This document shows positions 31,500 to 42,788 of a DNA stretch of 64,000 nucleotides, piece by piece (the stretch's first letter is position 1; each line of letters begins with the position of its first letter). A program made the translations under genes and the position numbers. Source of the DNA: Dichetophora obliterata (lineage: Eukaryota > Arthropoda > Insecta > Diptera > Sciomyzidae); contig OY986436.1 in the NCBI GenBank assembly GCA_963920525.1, forward strand, positions 94,123,342 to 94,187,341, written 5' to 3'. Under the pieces are notes generated by a model. The model did not search any database. It worked only from the letters and a program-made list of their open reading frames with translations, and had not been told where the DNA came from.

Positions 31500-33850
31500 T
31501 ATTAAGTATTCACTTTATTACCAGAATATTGGGGGCCTTAGATCTAAAATTAATCATTTTTTTAAATCGTCTTGTGCATTAGAGTATGATTTTAACTTAT
31601 TTTCTGAAACTTGGTTAACTGAACATCATTTTACCGCGGAATTGTTTAATGGCTCTTTCTATAACGTCTTCCGGAAAGATCGTTGCCCAATAACCACGTT
31701 CATTCCAGTGTGAACAACTTCAGCTTCCTCATAATAATGCTTCTCAATCAGTTGTTTTCGACGTCGATCAGATCATTGTCAAACTTTCTATTTCTAATTG
31801 CGTTGAACAACTTTCTCATAGTAAGCTACATCCCACCTAGAAGCTCCTTTGAACTTTATAATGTTCATTTTGAAAATTGCCGTTCGGTTCTCGAAAACTT
31901 ATCTTCTCAGCATGTAGTATTTGATTATGACTTCAACCTGGGAAAGGATTATTTGGAAGCCTGATTCTAACGAATCTTACCTTCTACCATTCAATGCTCA
32001 TAGCCAGAGTGAGGCTCATGAATTGATTTTTTTAGTCAATATGATTTAATTCAAATCAATAATTTTACGAATGATAATAATCGTACTCTAGATCTAGTAT
32101 TTGTGGCTAAAGAATTTATCGTAACACTCGAGGTTCCGTCGTTACCTATATTTAATGACACTATTCATCATAAAACTCTTCTTCTAGAATTTTTATTTTA
32201 TCAATACCAAAAACAGATCATTAATCACTGTTCAACACTTGACTTTAATAAAGCTAACTTTGGTGCAATGAACGATCATTTATCCTCAATTTCCTGGGAC
32301 TTTATCTCTCGTGAACTTGAGCTATCCGCGGCTTATGACAGCTTTTTATCAATATTGAAACACTCAATCAATCAATTTGTACCCTTGAAACAGACTGTTT
32401 GTAATAATAACCCTCCTTGGTTTAACGAGAGACTCGTTAACTTGAAAAACAAAAAGATTAAAGCTTTTAAGCGCTTTAGAACTGATATTTTAATTCTGAA
32501 TCTAAAATCCATCTACTTGTCTCTTAATCAACATTCTTAACAAATTCCTTTACACCTCTTACATCTCCTCAACTGAACAATTACTCAAGGAAAATAGTAA
32601 ATATTTTTGGACTTTCATCAACAATACAAGAAAATCTAATGGATTACCAAGCTCTATGTTTTATCTTCACTCCTCTTCAGACAGTACGGAAACTATTTGT
32701 AACTTGTTTGCTAATTATTTTATGTCTGTTTATTCTCCGTCTTATAATCCTGATCCAGTATTACTTATTAGCCCTTCTGAATGAGTCTTAAATCTTGGTG
32801 ATTTATCTTTTTCGATTGAAGATATTAAATATGCTCTGTAAAACCTTAAAAATAGCCCAACTAGAGTACTGCAGACCCTGATGGCATAGCTCAAACGGTA
32901 CTGAAAAATTGCGCCGTATCTCTGGCATCACCCCTTTTCTTGATATTTAGGAATTCTTTATTCGCGAGTTGCTTTTTAGATAGTTGGAAACATTCTTATA
33001 TCGTCCCAATCCATAAATCTGGTTCTTAACAGGATATCATAAATTATAGACCTATTTGTAAACTTTCCTATATCCCTAAAGTCTTTGATAAAATCATTAA
33101 TGACAAATTGTCCTTTCATGTCAAAAATGTTATATCCTCTGAACAACATGGGTTCTTAATCGGTAAATCAACATTGACAAACCTGGCACTATTTTGCAAT
33201 TTTGTTATTACAAACTTTGAAGCTGGCCTCCAAACTGATGTTATATTTACTGATTTTGCGAAGGCGTTCGATAAAGTCTGACACAAACTGATCGATTCAG
33301 TCTTTACCTGGTGTGAATTAAATAAATTACATCTCAATGTTTCCAAATGCCAATGTTTCACCTTATGCAGGTCATCATCTCCTTTAATTAGCCCTTATTC
33401 CATAAATTCATGTGTACTTGAGAGGGTTACATTAAAGAAAGATCTTGGAATTCTATTAGACCCCTGTTTAAATTTTAAAGATCACATCAATCTTATCATC
33501 AATAAATCTTACTCCATGCTAGGCTTCTTAATAAGGAATTCTAAAGATTTTAATGACCCCTATATCCTAAAAAGTTTATATGCTGCACTAGTTCGGCCAC
33601 ACTTAGAATACTGCTCACTCTTATCAAATCCTGCTTCATCCACTCAATCTCTTAGAATCGAAAGAGTTCAGAAAAAATTCACAAGATTCAGGGTTTTCAA
33701 ACTTAACTGGAACCTCTCTCAGCCTCCACCTTACACCACTAGATGTGCCCTAATTGATATTCTCTCACTTGAATCTAGACGTAAAATTCAGTCCGTCACT
33801 TTTATTCGCGATTTTATTCGCAGTGTCCAGCTCTGCTTGATTTACTAGAT
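31500..33850 (+). pseudogene. LINE ORF2, plus copy, active site deleted
   Basis: The endonuclease start YYQNIGGLRSKINHFF is at about 31515, with SETWLTEHHF near 31600. A broken GDFN equivalent (DYDFNLGKDY) is at 31925, and TIHHKTLLLEF is near 32155. The linker NNPPWFNERLVNLKNKK is near 32405. Reverse transcriptase blocks EQHGFLIGKSTLTNLALF and VIFTDFAKAFDKV are at 33140-33280. The sequence then jumps directly to WCELNKLHLNVSKC (about 33310), so the FADD-containing segment is gone. LKKDLGILLDPCLNFKDHI and LYAALVRPHLEYCS close the frame. Many stops. Confidence 0.8.
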
Positions 33851-34430
33851 TTTAATACCCCATCCCGATTCCTTAGGAGTCAGTTTAATTCGTGTACCTT
33901 TTTATAGAGCTGCTTATGCTCAAAACGAGCCTATTACACGTTGCACCATTGAAGCTAATCGGGTCTTGTCTATGATGAAAATTTACCTTAAACTTCTCCA
34001 AATATATCATATCTTGTGCTTTTTAATTTCTGTCCACTTAATATCATATACACTTTTATTTATTTTTTGTTAATTTTATAATAATTCTGTGATATTTTTA
34101 TTACTGTGTTCTTCTTACATAATTTCTCACTGTTATTTTATATTACATTTTATTATATTCTTGAGTATTACATAATTAGCCTATAAGAGTTCCTTCTCAG
34201 CATGCAGGAAATCTACCTCAATTTTTATATATCCTTACAAAATTTTTATTGTTTTGTATTAAAGTTCCCTGAGCACGTTCATATTAAAATTATTAATTAT
34301 ATATAATTTACAATTTGTTATTTAATGGTTAATTTAATTTGAGTAGGTTATATAAAGTATAATAAATTGTTAAGTAGTCCATAAGAGAAATTGCTCTGAT
34401 TGATGAAATAACTAAATAAATAAATAAACA

Positions 34431-34680
34431 ATAAAAATTATGTTACGATTTTTATTTGTTTTTTGATAAAAAATAAAAGCTATTTTTTATTTTTCTGTTC
34501 AAGAATAATCTTATTTTAGAGTTTTCTTATTTTGCTCAAGAATAAAAATTGTTACTCAATTCTTTTTTTTTCGCTCAGAAATAAAAGTTATTTCTCAATT
34601 TTTATTTTATGCTCATAAATAAGAATTATTTGTTGAGTTTTATTTTTCGCTCAAAAATAAAAATCATTTGTCGAGTTTTA
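34431..34680 (+). repeat. Degenerate minisatellite, about 40-bp unit
   Basis: Five or six diverged copies of a unit like TTATTTTTCGCTCAAAAATA followed by AAAATTATTTGTTGAGT. Lies between the LINE tail and the hAT foldback. No coding content. Confidence 0.55.
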
Positions 34681-34747
34681 TATATTTTTCTTCAAACATA
34701 AAACACCTTTGTTGTTGCTGGCGCTTGCTCGCATTGAGCGTGCAGAG

Positions 34748-36932
34748 CAGAGAACTGCACAAGCCTGCTTGAAGTCTATTTCAAGCGCTTGCTTAGAATA
34801 CAAGTTCAAGCTAGCTTGAGCTTGATAATTTTGAATCAAGCATAGCTTGTAATTGAAAATAAATAAGCCCACGCACAGCTTACACCTATTCTAGCTTACA
34901 AGCAACTAGCTTACAACGGCACGAAGTTTCAAGTAATGGAAAGCTTGATGCCTTCGGCAAAAGCTTGTAAGCTCGCAAGTATCCAAATTATTGAATTAAA
35001 GCAAGTATCCAAAAAATTCAATGAGCTTCTTAAGAGAGAGCTTAAGCGTAATAGGACTTTTAAGGATTCTGTGGACTCCGTGGTGTAAAGTTTTAGGGTA
35101 AATGATTTCGAAGATGCTGTCAAACTTTAAAATTTAAAATGGCGGATAGAGTTGCCACCTAGATTTTTTTTTATTTTTGCGAATTCTTGTAATTTTGAAA
35201 TTCTGACAACGGATTTGATTTCGAATATATTGTCACAGTCTTAAAATTTAAGATGGAGGTTAGGGTTGCAACCTAAATTTTTACCATTCATAAAACTAAA
35301 AAAAATTAAGGTGCAACCCTATCCACCATCTTGAATTTTAAAATTCTGACTTCAGATTCGAAATCAGCGACCCCTTAACACTAATAAATGAGTTTTAAAA
35401 CTCTTGAAAAGATATATTATTAGGTGGCAACCCTATTATTTCAAAATTTTATAATTTTGAAATTCTGACGACGGATTCGGATTCAGCGACCCATTTTTGG
35501 TGTACAATTTTTTTTTTGCCAGCCCCGAATTCATAAAACTACAAAAAATAAAGGTGGCAACCCTATCCACCATCTTGAATTTTAAAATTCTGACTTTAGA
35601 TTCGAAATCAGCGACCCCTTAACACTAATAAATGACGTTTAAAACTCTTAAAAAGACATATTATAAGGTGGCAACCCTCTTATTTCAAAATTTTATAATT
35701 TTGAAATTCTGACGATGGATTCGGATTCAGCGACCCATTTTTGGTGTACCTTTTTTTTTGCCAGCCCCGAATTCATAAAACTAAAAAAAATTAAGGTGCA
35801 ACCCTATCCACCATCTTGAATTTTAAAATTCTGACTTTAGATTCGAAATCAGCGACCCCTTAACACTAATAAATGACGTTTAAAACTCTTAAAAAGACAT
35901 ATTATTAGGTGGCAACCCTATTATTTAAAAATTTTATAATTTTGAAATTCTGACGTTGGATTCGGATTCAGCGACCCATTTTTAGTGTACCATTTTTTTT
36001 TGCCAGCCCCGAATTCATAAAACTAAAAAAAAATTAAGGTGCAACCCTATCCACCATCTTGAATTTTAAAATTCTGACTTTAGATTCGAAATCAGCGACC
36101 CCTTAACACTAATGAATGGCGTTTAAAACTCTTAAAAAGACATATTAGGTGGCAACCCTATTATTTCAAAATTTTATAATTTTGAAATTCTGGCGACGGA
36201 TTCGGATTCAGCGACCCATTTTTGGTGTACCATTTTTTTTGCCAGCCCCGAATTCATAAAACTAAAAAAAATAAAGGTGGCAATCCTATCCACCATCTTG
36301 AATTTTAAAATTCTGACCTTAGATTCGAAATCAGCGACCTCTTAACACTGATAAATGATGTGTAAAACTTTTAAAAATACATATTATTAGGTGGCAATAC
36401 TGTGGCAAAAATTTAGGTGGCAACCCTAACCTCCATCTTAAATTTTAAGACTGTGACAATATATTCGAAATCAAATCCGTTGTCAGAATTTCAAAATTAC
36501 AAGAATTCGCAAAAATAAAAAAAAATCTAGGTGGCAACTCTATCCGCCATCTTAAATTTTAACGTTTGACAGCATCTTCGAAATCATTTATCCTAAAACT
36601 TCACACCACGGAGTCCGCAGAATCCTTAAAAGTCCTATTACGCTTAAGCTCTCTCTAAAGAAGCTCATTGAATTTTTTGGATACTTGCTTTAATTCAATA
36701 ATTTGGATACTTGCGAGCTTACAAGCTTTTGCCGATCGTTTTAAGCTTTTCAACTTTCCGCCCGACAAAGTAAGCCGAAACAAGCCAAGCCAACGAGCAA
36801 GCATGAATATGGCTTGTATCTGTTTGGTATTTTTGCAAGCTGGCTAAAGCTTGCTTTTTCAAGATTGGATACGTGCTTGAATTTAAGTACTTGAAAAAGC
36901 TTGAACTTCAAGTAGGCTTATGAAGTTCTCTG
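34748..36932. mobile_element. hobo-like hAT foldback, copy A
   Basis: The ends are CAGAGAACTGCACAAGCC (left) and CAGAGAACTTCATAAGCC (right, reverse). The left 12 bases equal the known terminal repeat of the hAT element hobo (CAGAGAACTGCA). An 8-bp duplication GTGCAGAG flanks the element (34740-34747, 36933-36940) and fits the hAT target consensus nTnnnnAn. Each end has about 250 bp dense in CAAGC/GCTTG motifs. Arms of about 500 bp then pair (AAGCTTGTAAGCTCGCAAGT to CTAGGTGGCAACTC). The centre is a tandem array of 242 bp units. No transposase. Confidence 0.88.
35310..36405 (+). repeat. 242-bp tandem array, about 4.5 units
   Basis: Unit starts marked by ATCCACCATCTTGAATTTTA at about 35321, 35565, 35807, 36049 and 36288. 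Each unit contains GATTCGAAATCAGCGACC, GGTGGCAACCCTATTATTT, GGATTCGGATTCAGCGACCC and GCCAGCCCCGAATTCATAAA. Two diverged half-units (GATTCGAAATCAGCGACC/GATTCGGATTCAGCGACC) suggest an older 120-bp period. All units face the same way. Confidence 0.88.
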
Positions 36933-36940
36933 GTGCAGAG

Positions 36941-37899
36941 TGTGCCTTGTATGCGTACGTAAAAAGTGTGTTTGGGGGGATTTCAAAATATCGTTAAGGT
37001 CAGAATTTATTTGTATTGTTAGGACCAATTAATCACTGTTAAGGTAAAATCTGATTGATATTATCCCATTCCAATTCACTGAAATTTAAATTTTTTTATT
37101 TCATGTAATCACTGTTTGTAAGCGATTTTAGTATTGAAAAATTTAATTTAATATTTAGTTTTATGTACTTAAATCTAGCTGTACTCCTTATTCAAGTAAG
37201 CTGAAAACTGTTTTATAGTTTTAGTTTTTATTGTATAATATTACGGGAGGGTCAAACCCGTTTAACCCCTTTGTCGTATTAAAGATCAAGCTACATAGTT
37301 CTTAATTCTCAGAAGCATAGACACGCGCTAATTTATAATGACATGGAAGCTGCATGGTACAACACCATGGTCATTATGCAATTAACAAGGCTAAACAGCT
37401 AGCTCTGCTGTACTTGTCGTTGTCAAACTTTTCCATATTATTTGACAACGGCAAGTACTGGATTTTAATTACAATTTACAAAATATTGACTCCACCTTGT
37501 TGATGAGTTTTAAATAAGGTGGTCGCAAGTTTGGCAGTTTTCTACCAAATCTGTCAAAATATTACAAAGAAAAACATCGAAAATGTTCATATATTTTGTA
37601 TGAAAAGTATAGTTTCACCGAAAAATGTCAAAAGTAACCTACGTTGGCAGCTGGTCGATGCAACTTCGTTTTTTGTTTTTCCCAGTCTGCACCTTCCCAT
37701 GGCACAACATTAAGGCAGTCACATGCTAGACAAGCGCTACTATCAAAACAAGTAATAATTTTCGATGTTTTGACATAAAATTACGTCTTACATTGTATGT
37801 AAGTTTGGTGCGAAGGTTTTTTAACTTTTTTATTTCAAATTAATTTTTTTAAAGACAATTTTTTTTTTACAACTCTTTTTATTTGAAAATATTTTTTAC
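36941..37899. other. Intergenic with a strong short hairpin
   Basis: No gene recognised. A hairpin at about 37409-37455 has an 18-bp stem (GTACTTGTCGTTGTCAAA against TTTGACAACGGCAAGTAC, one mismatch, a G-U pair in RNA) and a loop of about 13 bases. AT-rich otherwise. Confidence 0.5.
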
Positions 37900-38197
37900 T
37901 ACTCTTTATTTGAAAATGTTTTGTACAACTAAAATTTTCGGATGACAATTTTTGATGCATAAAAATATGAATAATAATAAAAATGTTTTTTATATACAAG
38001 TGTTTTTTAACTAAGTGTAAAAAAAGGTAACAGATAATAAAAACACACGAAACATATAAGGTAATTAATTAGTTAATACATAAACTTAAAAAGGTAAATA
38101 AGTTGTGTTTTAAGATAGTGATCAATGTAACAAAAAAAAGGTAAGTAATATAGAGTGTAAGAATTTAACTGATGTGGTGATAAAACAAGGCACCACA
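37900..38197 (-). repeat. Gypsy (CsRn1-like) 3' LTR
   Basis: Matches the LTR at 51121-51375 block by block: TTGTACAACTAAAATTTTCG, TATACAAGTGTTTTTTAACT, GTAAGTAATATAGAGTGTAA, GATAAAACAAGGCACCACA. The left boundary is uncertain because of an internal duplication near 37870-37910. Confidence 0.8.
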
Positions 38198-38216
38198 TTA
38201 TTCCCCCTCCTCAAAT
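38198..38216 (-). other. Gypsy polypurine tract
   Basis: Minus strand reads TTGAGGAGGGGGAATAA directly before the LTR start TGTGGTGCC, the expected plus-strand primer. It confirms the element's orientation and the LTR boundary. Confidence 0.8.
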
Positions 38217-38338
38217 GAATTTTGTTGTATTTAGGAATAAATTAAAATGTACTTGTCTTTTGGGTTGTGTTGTGTCTGTGTTTATCGATGCTGGTTTTAA
38301 ACGGTCTTAACTAATTGTAATGTGTGTATTATTCTTAA

Positions 38339-39535
38339 CTATTGTAAAGTATTTTGGGTTGCGATTAAATACCTCAAAAGGTCCGTCTTTGGGCTCCTTG
38401 AGCTTTCATGTATGGTATCATTTCTAACAAAAACAAATTTATAATTATCGAGTTCTTTCGGTATGTGTTGTTGGAATTTTGTGTTATGGTGTGAAATATG
38501 TGATTGTTTGTTTTCGACTCCTTTTTTTATTTTCGGGAGCATATCCGAAGGGTTTAAAGTTTCACTGTTATGTATCACTATTTGTTTCGGTAATCTTAGC
38601 GCCTGGCCAAAAACCATCTCAGCTAGCGACGTTTTGATATCTTCCTTGACCGGATCTGAGGTCCAGAAGAACTAGTGGCAACTCTGTGAACCAATTTGTC
38701 TGGTTGTTCGTCGCAATGAGGGAAGCCTTTAACTGGCGGTGAAAACGACGCTCTACCATGCCGTTAGCTTGTGGGTGGTAAGCTGAAGAAGTTATATGTT
38801 GGCAACCGAGATTTTTAAGAAAATTGTTAAAGGTCACTGAAGTGAATTGTGCTCCTCGATCAGAGGTAACTTTCAATGGAACTACAAAACGTGAAATGAA
38901 CTCTCTTTGAAGAGTGTCGACAATCGTGTCGGTGTTTGTGTCTTTCAGCGGATATGCTTCTGGCCAACGAGTGTCCCTGTCAACTACGGTAAGTAGGTAT
39001 CTATACCCTTTTGAAACTGGCAAAGGACCGACTATATCACCGTTGATATGTTCAAAGCGGCCGTGTGGTATGCTGATTTTGTGTGGTGTTGTCTTCGTGT
39101 GTTTGTGTATTTTGAGCGTTGACATCTAACACATTCCTGTGACCATTTGTTAACTTGTGTAATCATCTTTGGCCAGAAATATCTTTATGTTAGTAGTCTT
39201 CGTGAAGCTCTTGTACCAGGGTGTGCTATGTTGTGTAGTTGTTCGAATTTTTGTTTTCGTAGTGTCTGTGGTATGTAAGATCGTGTTTAAGAATTTGTCT
39301 GCTCGCACCAAATTTTAATGTTAAGTACAGGTATGTGTATCTGTTCGAGCTTGTACCTGTGACTGTCTAGTATATCTTGTAATTCTGTATCTGTGTTCTG
39401 TTCTTTGTGTAGTGTTCTAAGGCTAATATCTGTGCAGACAAAAGCTTCTATTTTAGCTCGTGAAAGTGCATCTGCTACAGTGTTTTCAGAAAATTTAATG
39501 TGTTTAATGTCATGTGTGAATTGTGCAATGTATTC
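38339..39535 (-). pseudogene. pol: Gypsy integrase and RNase H end
   Basis: The minus strand starts with the RNase H end (YIAQFTHDIKHIKFSENTVA then DALSRAKIEA, about 39460-39535). The integrase zinc domain follows (HNIAHPGTRA...CVRCQRSK, about 39120-39230). The catalytic core is next: HINGDIVGPLP (first Asp about 39040), VTSDRGAQF (second Asp about 38860), NGMVERRFHRQLKASL (Glu about 38750). A frameshift near 38620 leads into EMVFGQALRLPKQIVI, continuing to about 38339. There is a stop between the zinc domain and the core. All three catalytic acids remain. Confidence 0.85.
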
Positions 39536-39538
39536 TAA

Positions 39539-39939
39539 CAGTCCTATTCTGGCAAATTAACAAATTGTTAACCAGTATTTTGTATATTTTTATGTGTTTG
39601 TTGTAATTTTTTTATTTCAAAACGAAATTTGAAGCTCAAAAATAAAAAATTTTGATAAAAATTGTCAACTGCTTTTCAGTTATTGACAATTTCATTAAAA
39701 AATTTTGTTTTTTGAGCTTTAAATTTTGAATTGAAAACAAGAAACACATAACGCCTAACCAAAAAACATTTTAATGCCGACTTTAAATTTAGTGCAAGCT
39801 TTTCTGACATTATTTCTATAGAATTTATTGTCAAAAAGCTTACACTAAATTTATAGTCGACATTAAAATGTTTTTTGGTTAGGCTGAGAAATATTCAAAA
39901 TACTGGTTAACAATTTGTTAATTTGCCAGAATAGGGCTG
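39539..39939. mobile_element. 401-bp MITE, TAA target duplication
   Basis: Inverted ends CAG(T/C)CCTATTCTGGCAAAT, followed by TAACAAATTGTTAACCAG in both arms. TAA on both sides (39536-39538, 39940-39942). It interrupts the Gypsy RNase H frame. It is itself split by a GCCTAAC hairpin (39753-39884). Confidence 0.88.
39753..39884. mobile_element. GCCTAAC-type hairpin MITE, copy 2
   Basis: 132-bp palindrome GCCTAACCAAAAAACATTTT...AATGTTTTTTGGTTAGGC, the same family as 5477-5605. Nested inside the MITE at 39539-39939. Confidence 0.8.
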
Positions 39940-39942
39940 TAA

Positions 39943-41072
39943 GTGTCTTGTTTGTCTGGGACTGCGTTCTGTTTGTGAATGTACTGCGTCAATCGGTGGT
40001 TTGTGATCTGTATATACTGTAAAATTGTTTCCTTCAAGGTGGTGTCTAAAATGTTTGATGTTTAAGTATATGGACAGTAATTCCCTATCGAATATACTAT
40101 ATTTCGTTTCTGATTGTGATAATTTTTTTGAAAAGAAGGTGTTACCCCATGGAAATATAAAAATGCATTGACAAACTGTATCTATAACTAAATAAGAAGT
40201 GAGTGAAAAATATAATAATCAAATTAGAGATGGTAACTTCAAGGATGATTGTAGCAGGGCTGCCAACAGAAGGCTAATGGTTCTAGTGTGCCGTTATTCT
40301 GTTGTTGTAAAACGCCACCAATGGCTGTGTTTGATGCGTCTGCAGCAATCAATAATTCTGCATTACTACTGATATGATTAAGTAGTGTTTCCTTTGCAAA
40401 ACTATCTTTGATTGTTGCAAATGCGTGTAGTGTGTTCTCCGTCCAGTGTAATTTTTTGTTCTTTGTTTTTGATGCTACGGTGACCATGTCATAAATTGGA
40501 CCTAGCATGTGTGCGAGTTTTGGAATACAACGGTGGTAGTAATTTGTCATACCTATGAATTTTTGCATTTGTTTAACTGTGACGGGTTGTGGATAGTCTT
40601 GAATGCATTGTGCACGTTCTTCAGAAGGTCCTGAAATGTTGTAACCTTGTCCTGAAAGGCTGTAACTTAGAAAATTTATGTTTGTTGCTCCGAAAATGCA
40701 TTTGTTGGGTTTGATGTTCAATCCGTAGGTCGTAAGTCTCTGAAAAACTTGTGTTAAATGTTCAATGTGTTTTGTTTCGTTTTCGATAGCGATTAATATG
40801 TCATCAAAATATACAAAAATAAAGTCCAATCCGTGTAACACTTCATGAATGAATCTTTGGAATGTCTGTGCTGAGTTTTTCAACCCAAAAGGCATACGGA
40901 GAAACTCAAACATTCCGAAAGGTGTGATGGTTTTCTTGTATATGTCATTAATGGCCATGGGAATTTGGTGGTATGCTCTGACTAAATCTATTTTCGAGTA
41001 AATGTTTGTGTTATGTAAATTCATGGAAAAATCGTGTATGTGTGGTAATGTATATCTATCGGGTACTGTTAT
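39943..41072 (-). pseudogene. pol: Gypsy reverse transcriptase and RNase H
   Basis: Minus strand: TVPDRYTLPHIHDFSMNL (about 41020-41065), then IYSKIDLVRAYHQIPM (first catalytic Asp), TPFGMFEFLRMPFGLKN and the active site YFDD (about 40801-40812). Then FLSYSLSGQGYNISGPS, the connection region (FIGMTNYYHRCIPKLA) and the RNase H start LLIAADASNTAIGGVLQQ (about 40300-40350). A short insertion (about 40146-40240) breaks RNase H. It resumes as FFSKKLSQSETKYSIFDREL and NFTVYTDHKPP (about 39990-40140). The open stretch of 261 codons makes this the best preserved part of the element. Confidence 0.87.
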
Positions 41073-42322
41073 ACGACCTTATCATGAAAAGAAACTCCCT
41101 TGGATTTATTCCTTGGGACGCATTCCTCCTATCACAAATGATTTTCGAAAGAGTGAAAAATTTCCCCCGGAAAAAAGTTGGTATCACAAACAAATAATAT
41201 CTGATTCTTAATGCGGTTTCTCCCACGGAATTTTTCCCTGATTTTAGCTGGAGAATTTCATAGCAAAAAATTTAAGTCAAATGATGGGTGCGTGTTAATT
41301 GAAATTAAATTTAAAAAATAGCTTTTCCTATCATTGGAAATTTTCACCCCTGATAAAACTGTTTCAAATAACATTTGAATTAAAAAATATTAAATATTAT
41401 ATACATATATATTAAATATCTTGCATTTTCGCATTGTCGCCATTGCGTTTCGCATCAACCCGTGAATTCCTATTCCTATCCTATTATATTTCATACGATT
41501 TCACACAATTCTGTTGTTTTTGCAAATGATTCTTAAATAAATGTTTCATAATCATCGCTACCAAACATTTTCATGTGCTTTTATTTTCATATTCTGTTAA
41601 ATCAATATTTTGGAGATTGGCAAGTCGGCCAAAAAAAATTTAAAATTTAGAAAGAAAAAGTAAAAACAAGGATATTAAGTAAAATTTGTTAAGTTTTTTT
41701 ACGATGTTTAAACTACAATTTCAGTGCTGAAACTATGCAAACAAGTTTGATTTAACTTTTAGCTGTCAAACTATCAACACTTTTGTGGTGTCTTTTTTGA
41801 TTCTTTTATGATGTGGTCTTCAAAATATTTGTTTAATCCAGTAATTTAAAAAATTTACTAGATGCGTCTTTTTACTTGGTTTTGGCATAATAATTGTTTG
41901 TCTCGTTAATTTTTTTTTTTTTTTGAAGATTCTATAGTAGAATAAAATTGTAGCTCTGTAGGACTGATCGTACTTTCTTTGTCATAATCAGAATTGACAA
42001 AATCCGTGCAAATCCTTTCCTTTTGATAAATTGTTATCCTTTCTTTTAGTTTTCCACAGTTTTTGTTTCTTCTATGCTGCCAAGGCACGATTACGATAAC
42101 TGGGCGCCGCGATTTTAAAGCGTTTTTTTGTTCATAACAAAAAAATAATATGTTTGATCGAACAAGAAATCGATACCTCAACTAGTTATCGATTTTAAAA
42201 TAGATACAAAAGATTTACATGTCGTTAGAAAGATTATTAAATTATCTACTAGAAAATATACAAATCCAATTAATTTTAGCAATAAATTGAATTTTATTAG
42301 CAATTTTATATTATTTTTGCTT

Positions 42323-42663
42323 TAAAAAAAATAAAAAAAAAATAAATTGGCCATTTCAACTCTAGAAAGGACTTTGACCGAGCTTCTAATGATTAACTGT
42401 GTTGTGCATGTTATTAAATGTTTGAACACAAATAATCTAGAGCTGGACCTACAGGTTGAATGCCGACTCCGAACGGCTTATGTTCTCAAAAAGCTTTATA
42501 TGTCAGTGGTTTGACATGAGGGTTGACATTTTCTGGAGACAGGTGACGACTGAACAGAAAACATCCAAACTGACAACATTCCGTCTGTGTTGGGAATTGA
42601 ACACAGGCTACCGCGGTTCTTTATCTTAAGGACAACGCACTGTATCCACTAGGCTACGGCCGC
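42323..42663 (-). mobile_element. tRNA-derived SINE, full-length copy
   Basis: On the minus strand the head reads GCGGCCGTAGCCTAGTGG, then GTTCAATTCC (about 42595-42604). This gives an A box (TAGCCTAGTGG) and B box (GTGTTCAATTCC) with tRNA-like spacing, an internal RNA polymerase III promoter. A body of about 220 bp follows (GACATGAGGGTTGACAT region, then AAGCCGTTCGGAGTCGGCAT). The 3' end is T- and A-rich (ATTTATTTTTTTTTTATT). The body is shared with 20907-21122. It lies inside the 41077-45995 element. Confidence 0.82.
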
Positions 42664-42788
42664 CACACTTTTGCTTTTAATTAGTGATAAAACCGTTATT
42701 TTCTCAAAAATTTGCAGTATTAAGTGTCAAAAATATATATTTTACATTTAAAGCTTAAAGTTTTATTTTTCATTTATATATTTATTTA

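Larger units (their letters stand above)
29990..34430 (+). mobile_element. CR1/Jockey-group LINE, plus copy
   Basis: Related to but clearly diverged from the minus copy. ORF1 (PHD finger) is long and open; ORF2 is decayed and has lost the active-site segment. The 3' end is GCTCTGATTGATGAAATAAC followed by a short (TAAA) repeat near 34430. The 5' boundary is approximate. Confidence 0.8.

Noticed and set aside
34678..34872. Frame MGLFIFNYKLCLIQN..., also at 55936 and 57701
   Set aside because: Conserved only because it lies in the hAT foldback arm; composition follows the CAAGC repeats and there is no protein family.
35310..36405. CRISPR-like regular repeats
   Set aside because: Repeat units are 242 bp with no spacer pattern, in a eukaryotic transposon.
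42560..42663. Possible free-standing tRNA gene
   Set aside because: A and B boxes are present, but no clean acceptor stem closes and the sequence continues into a body shared with another copy, so it is a SINE head.
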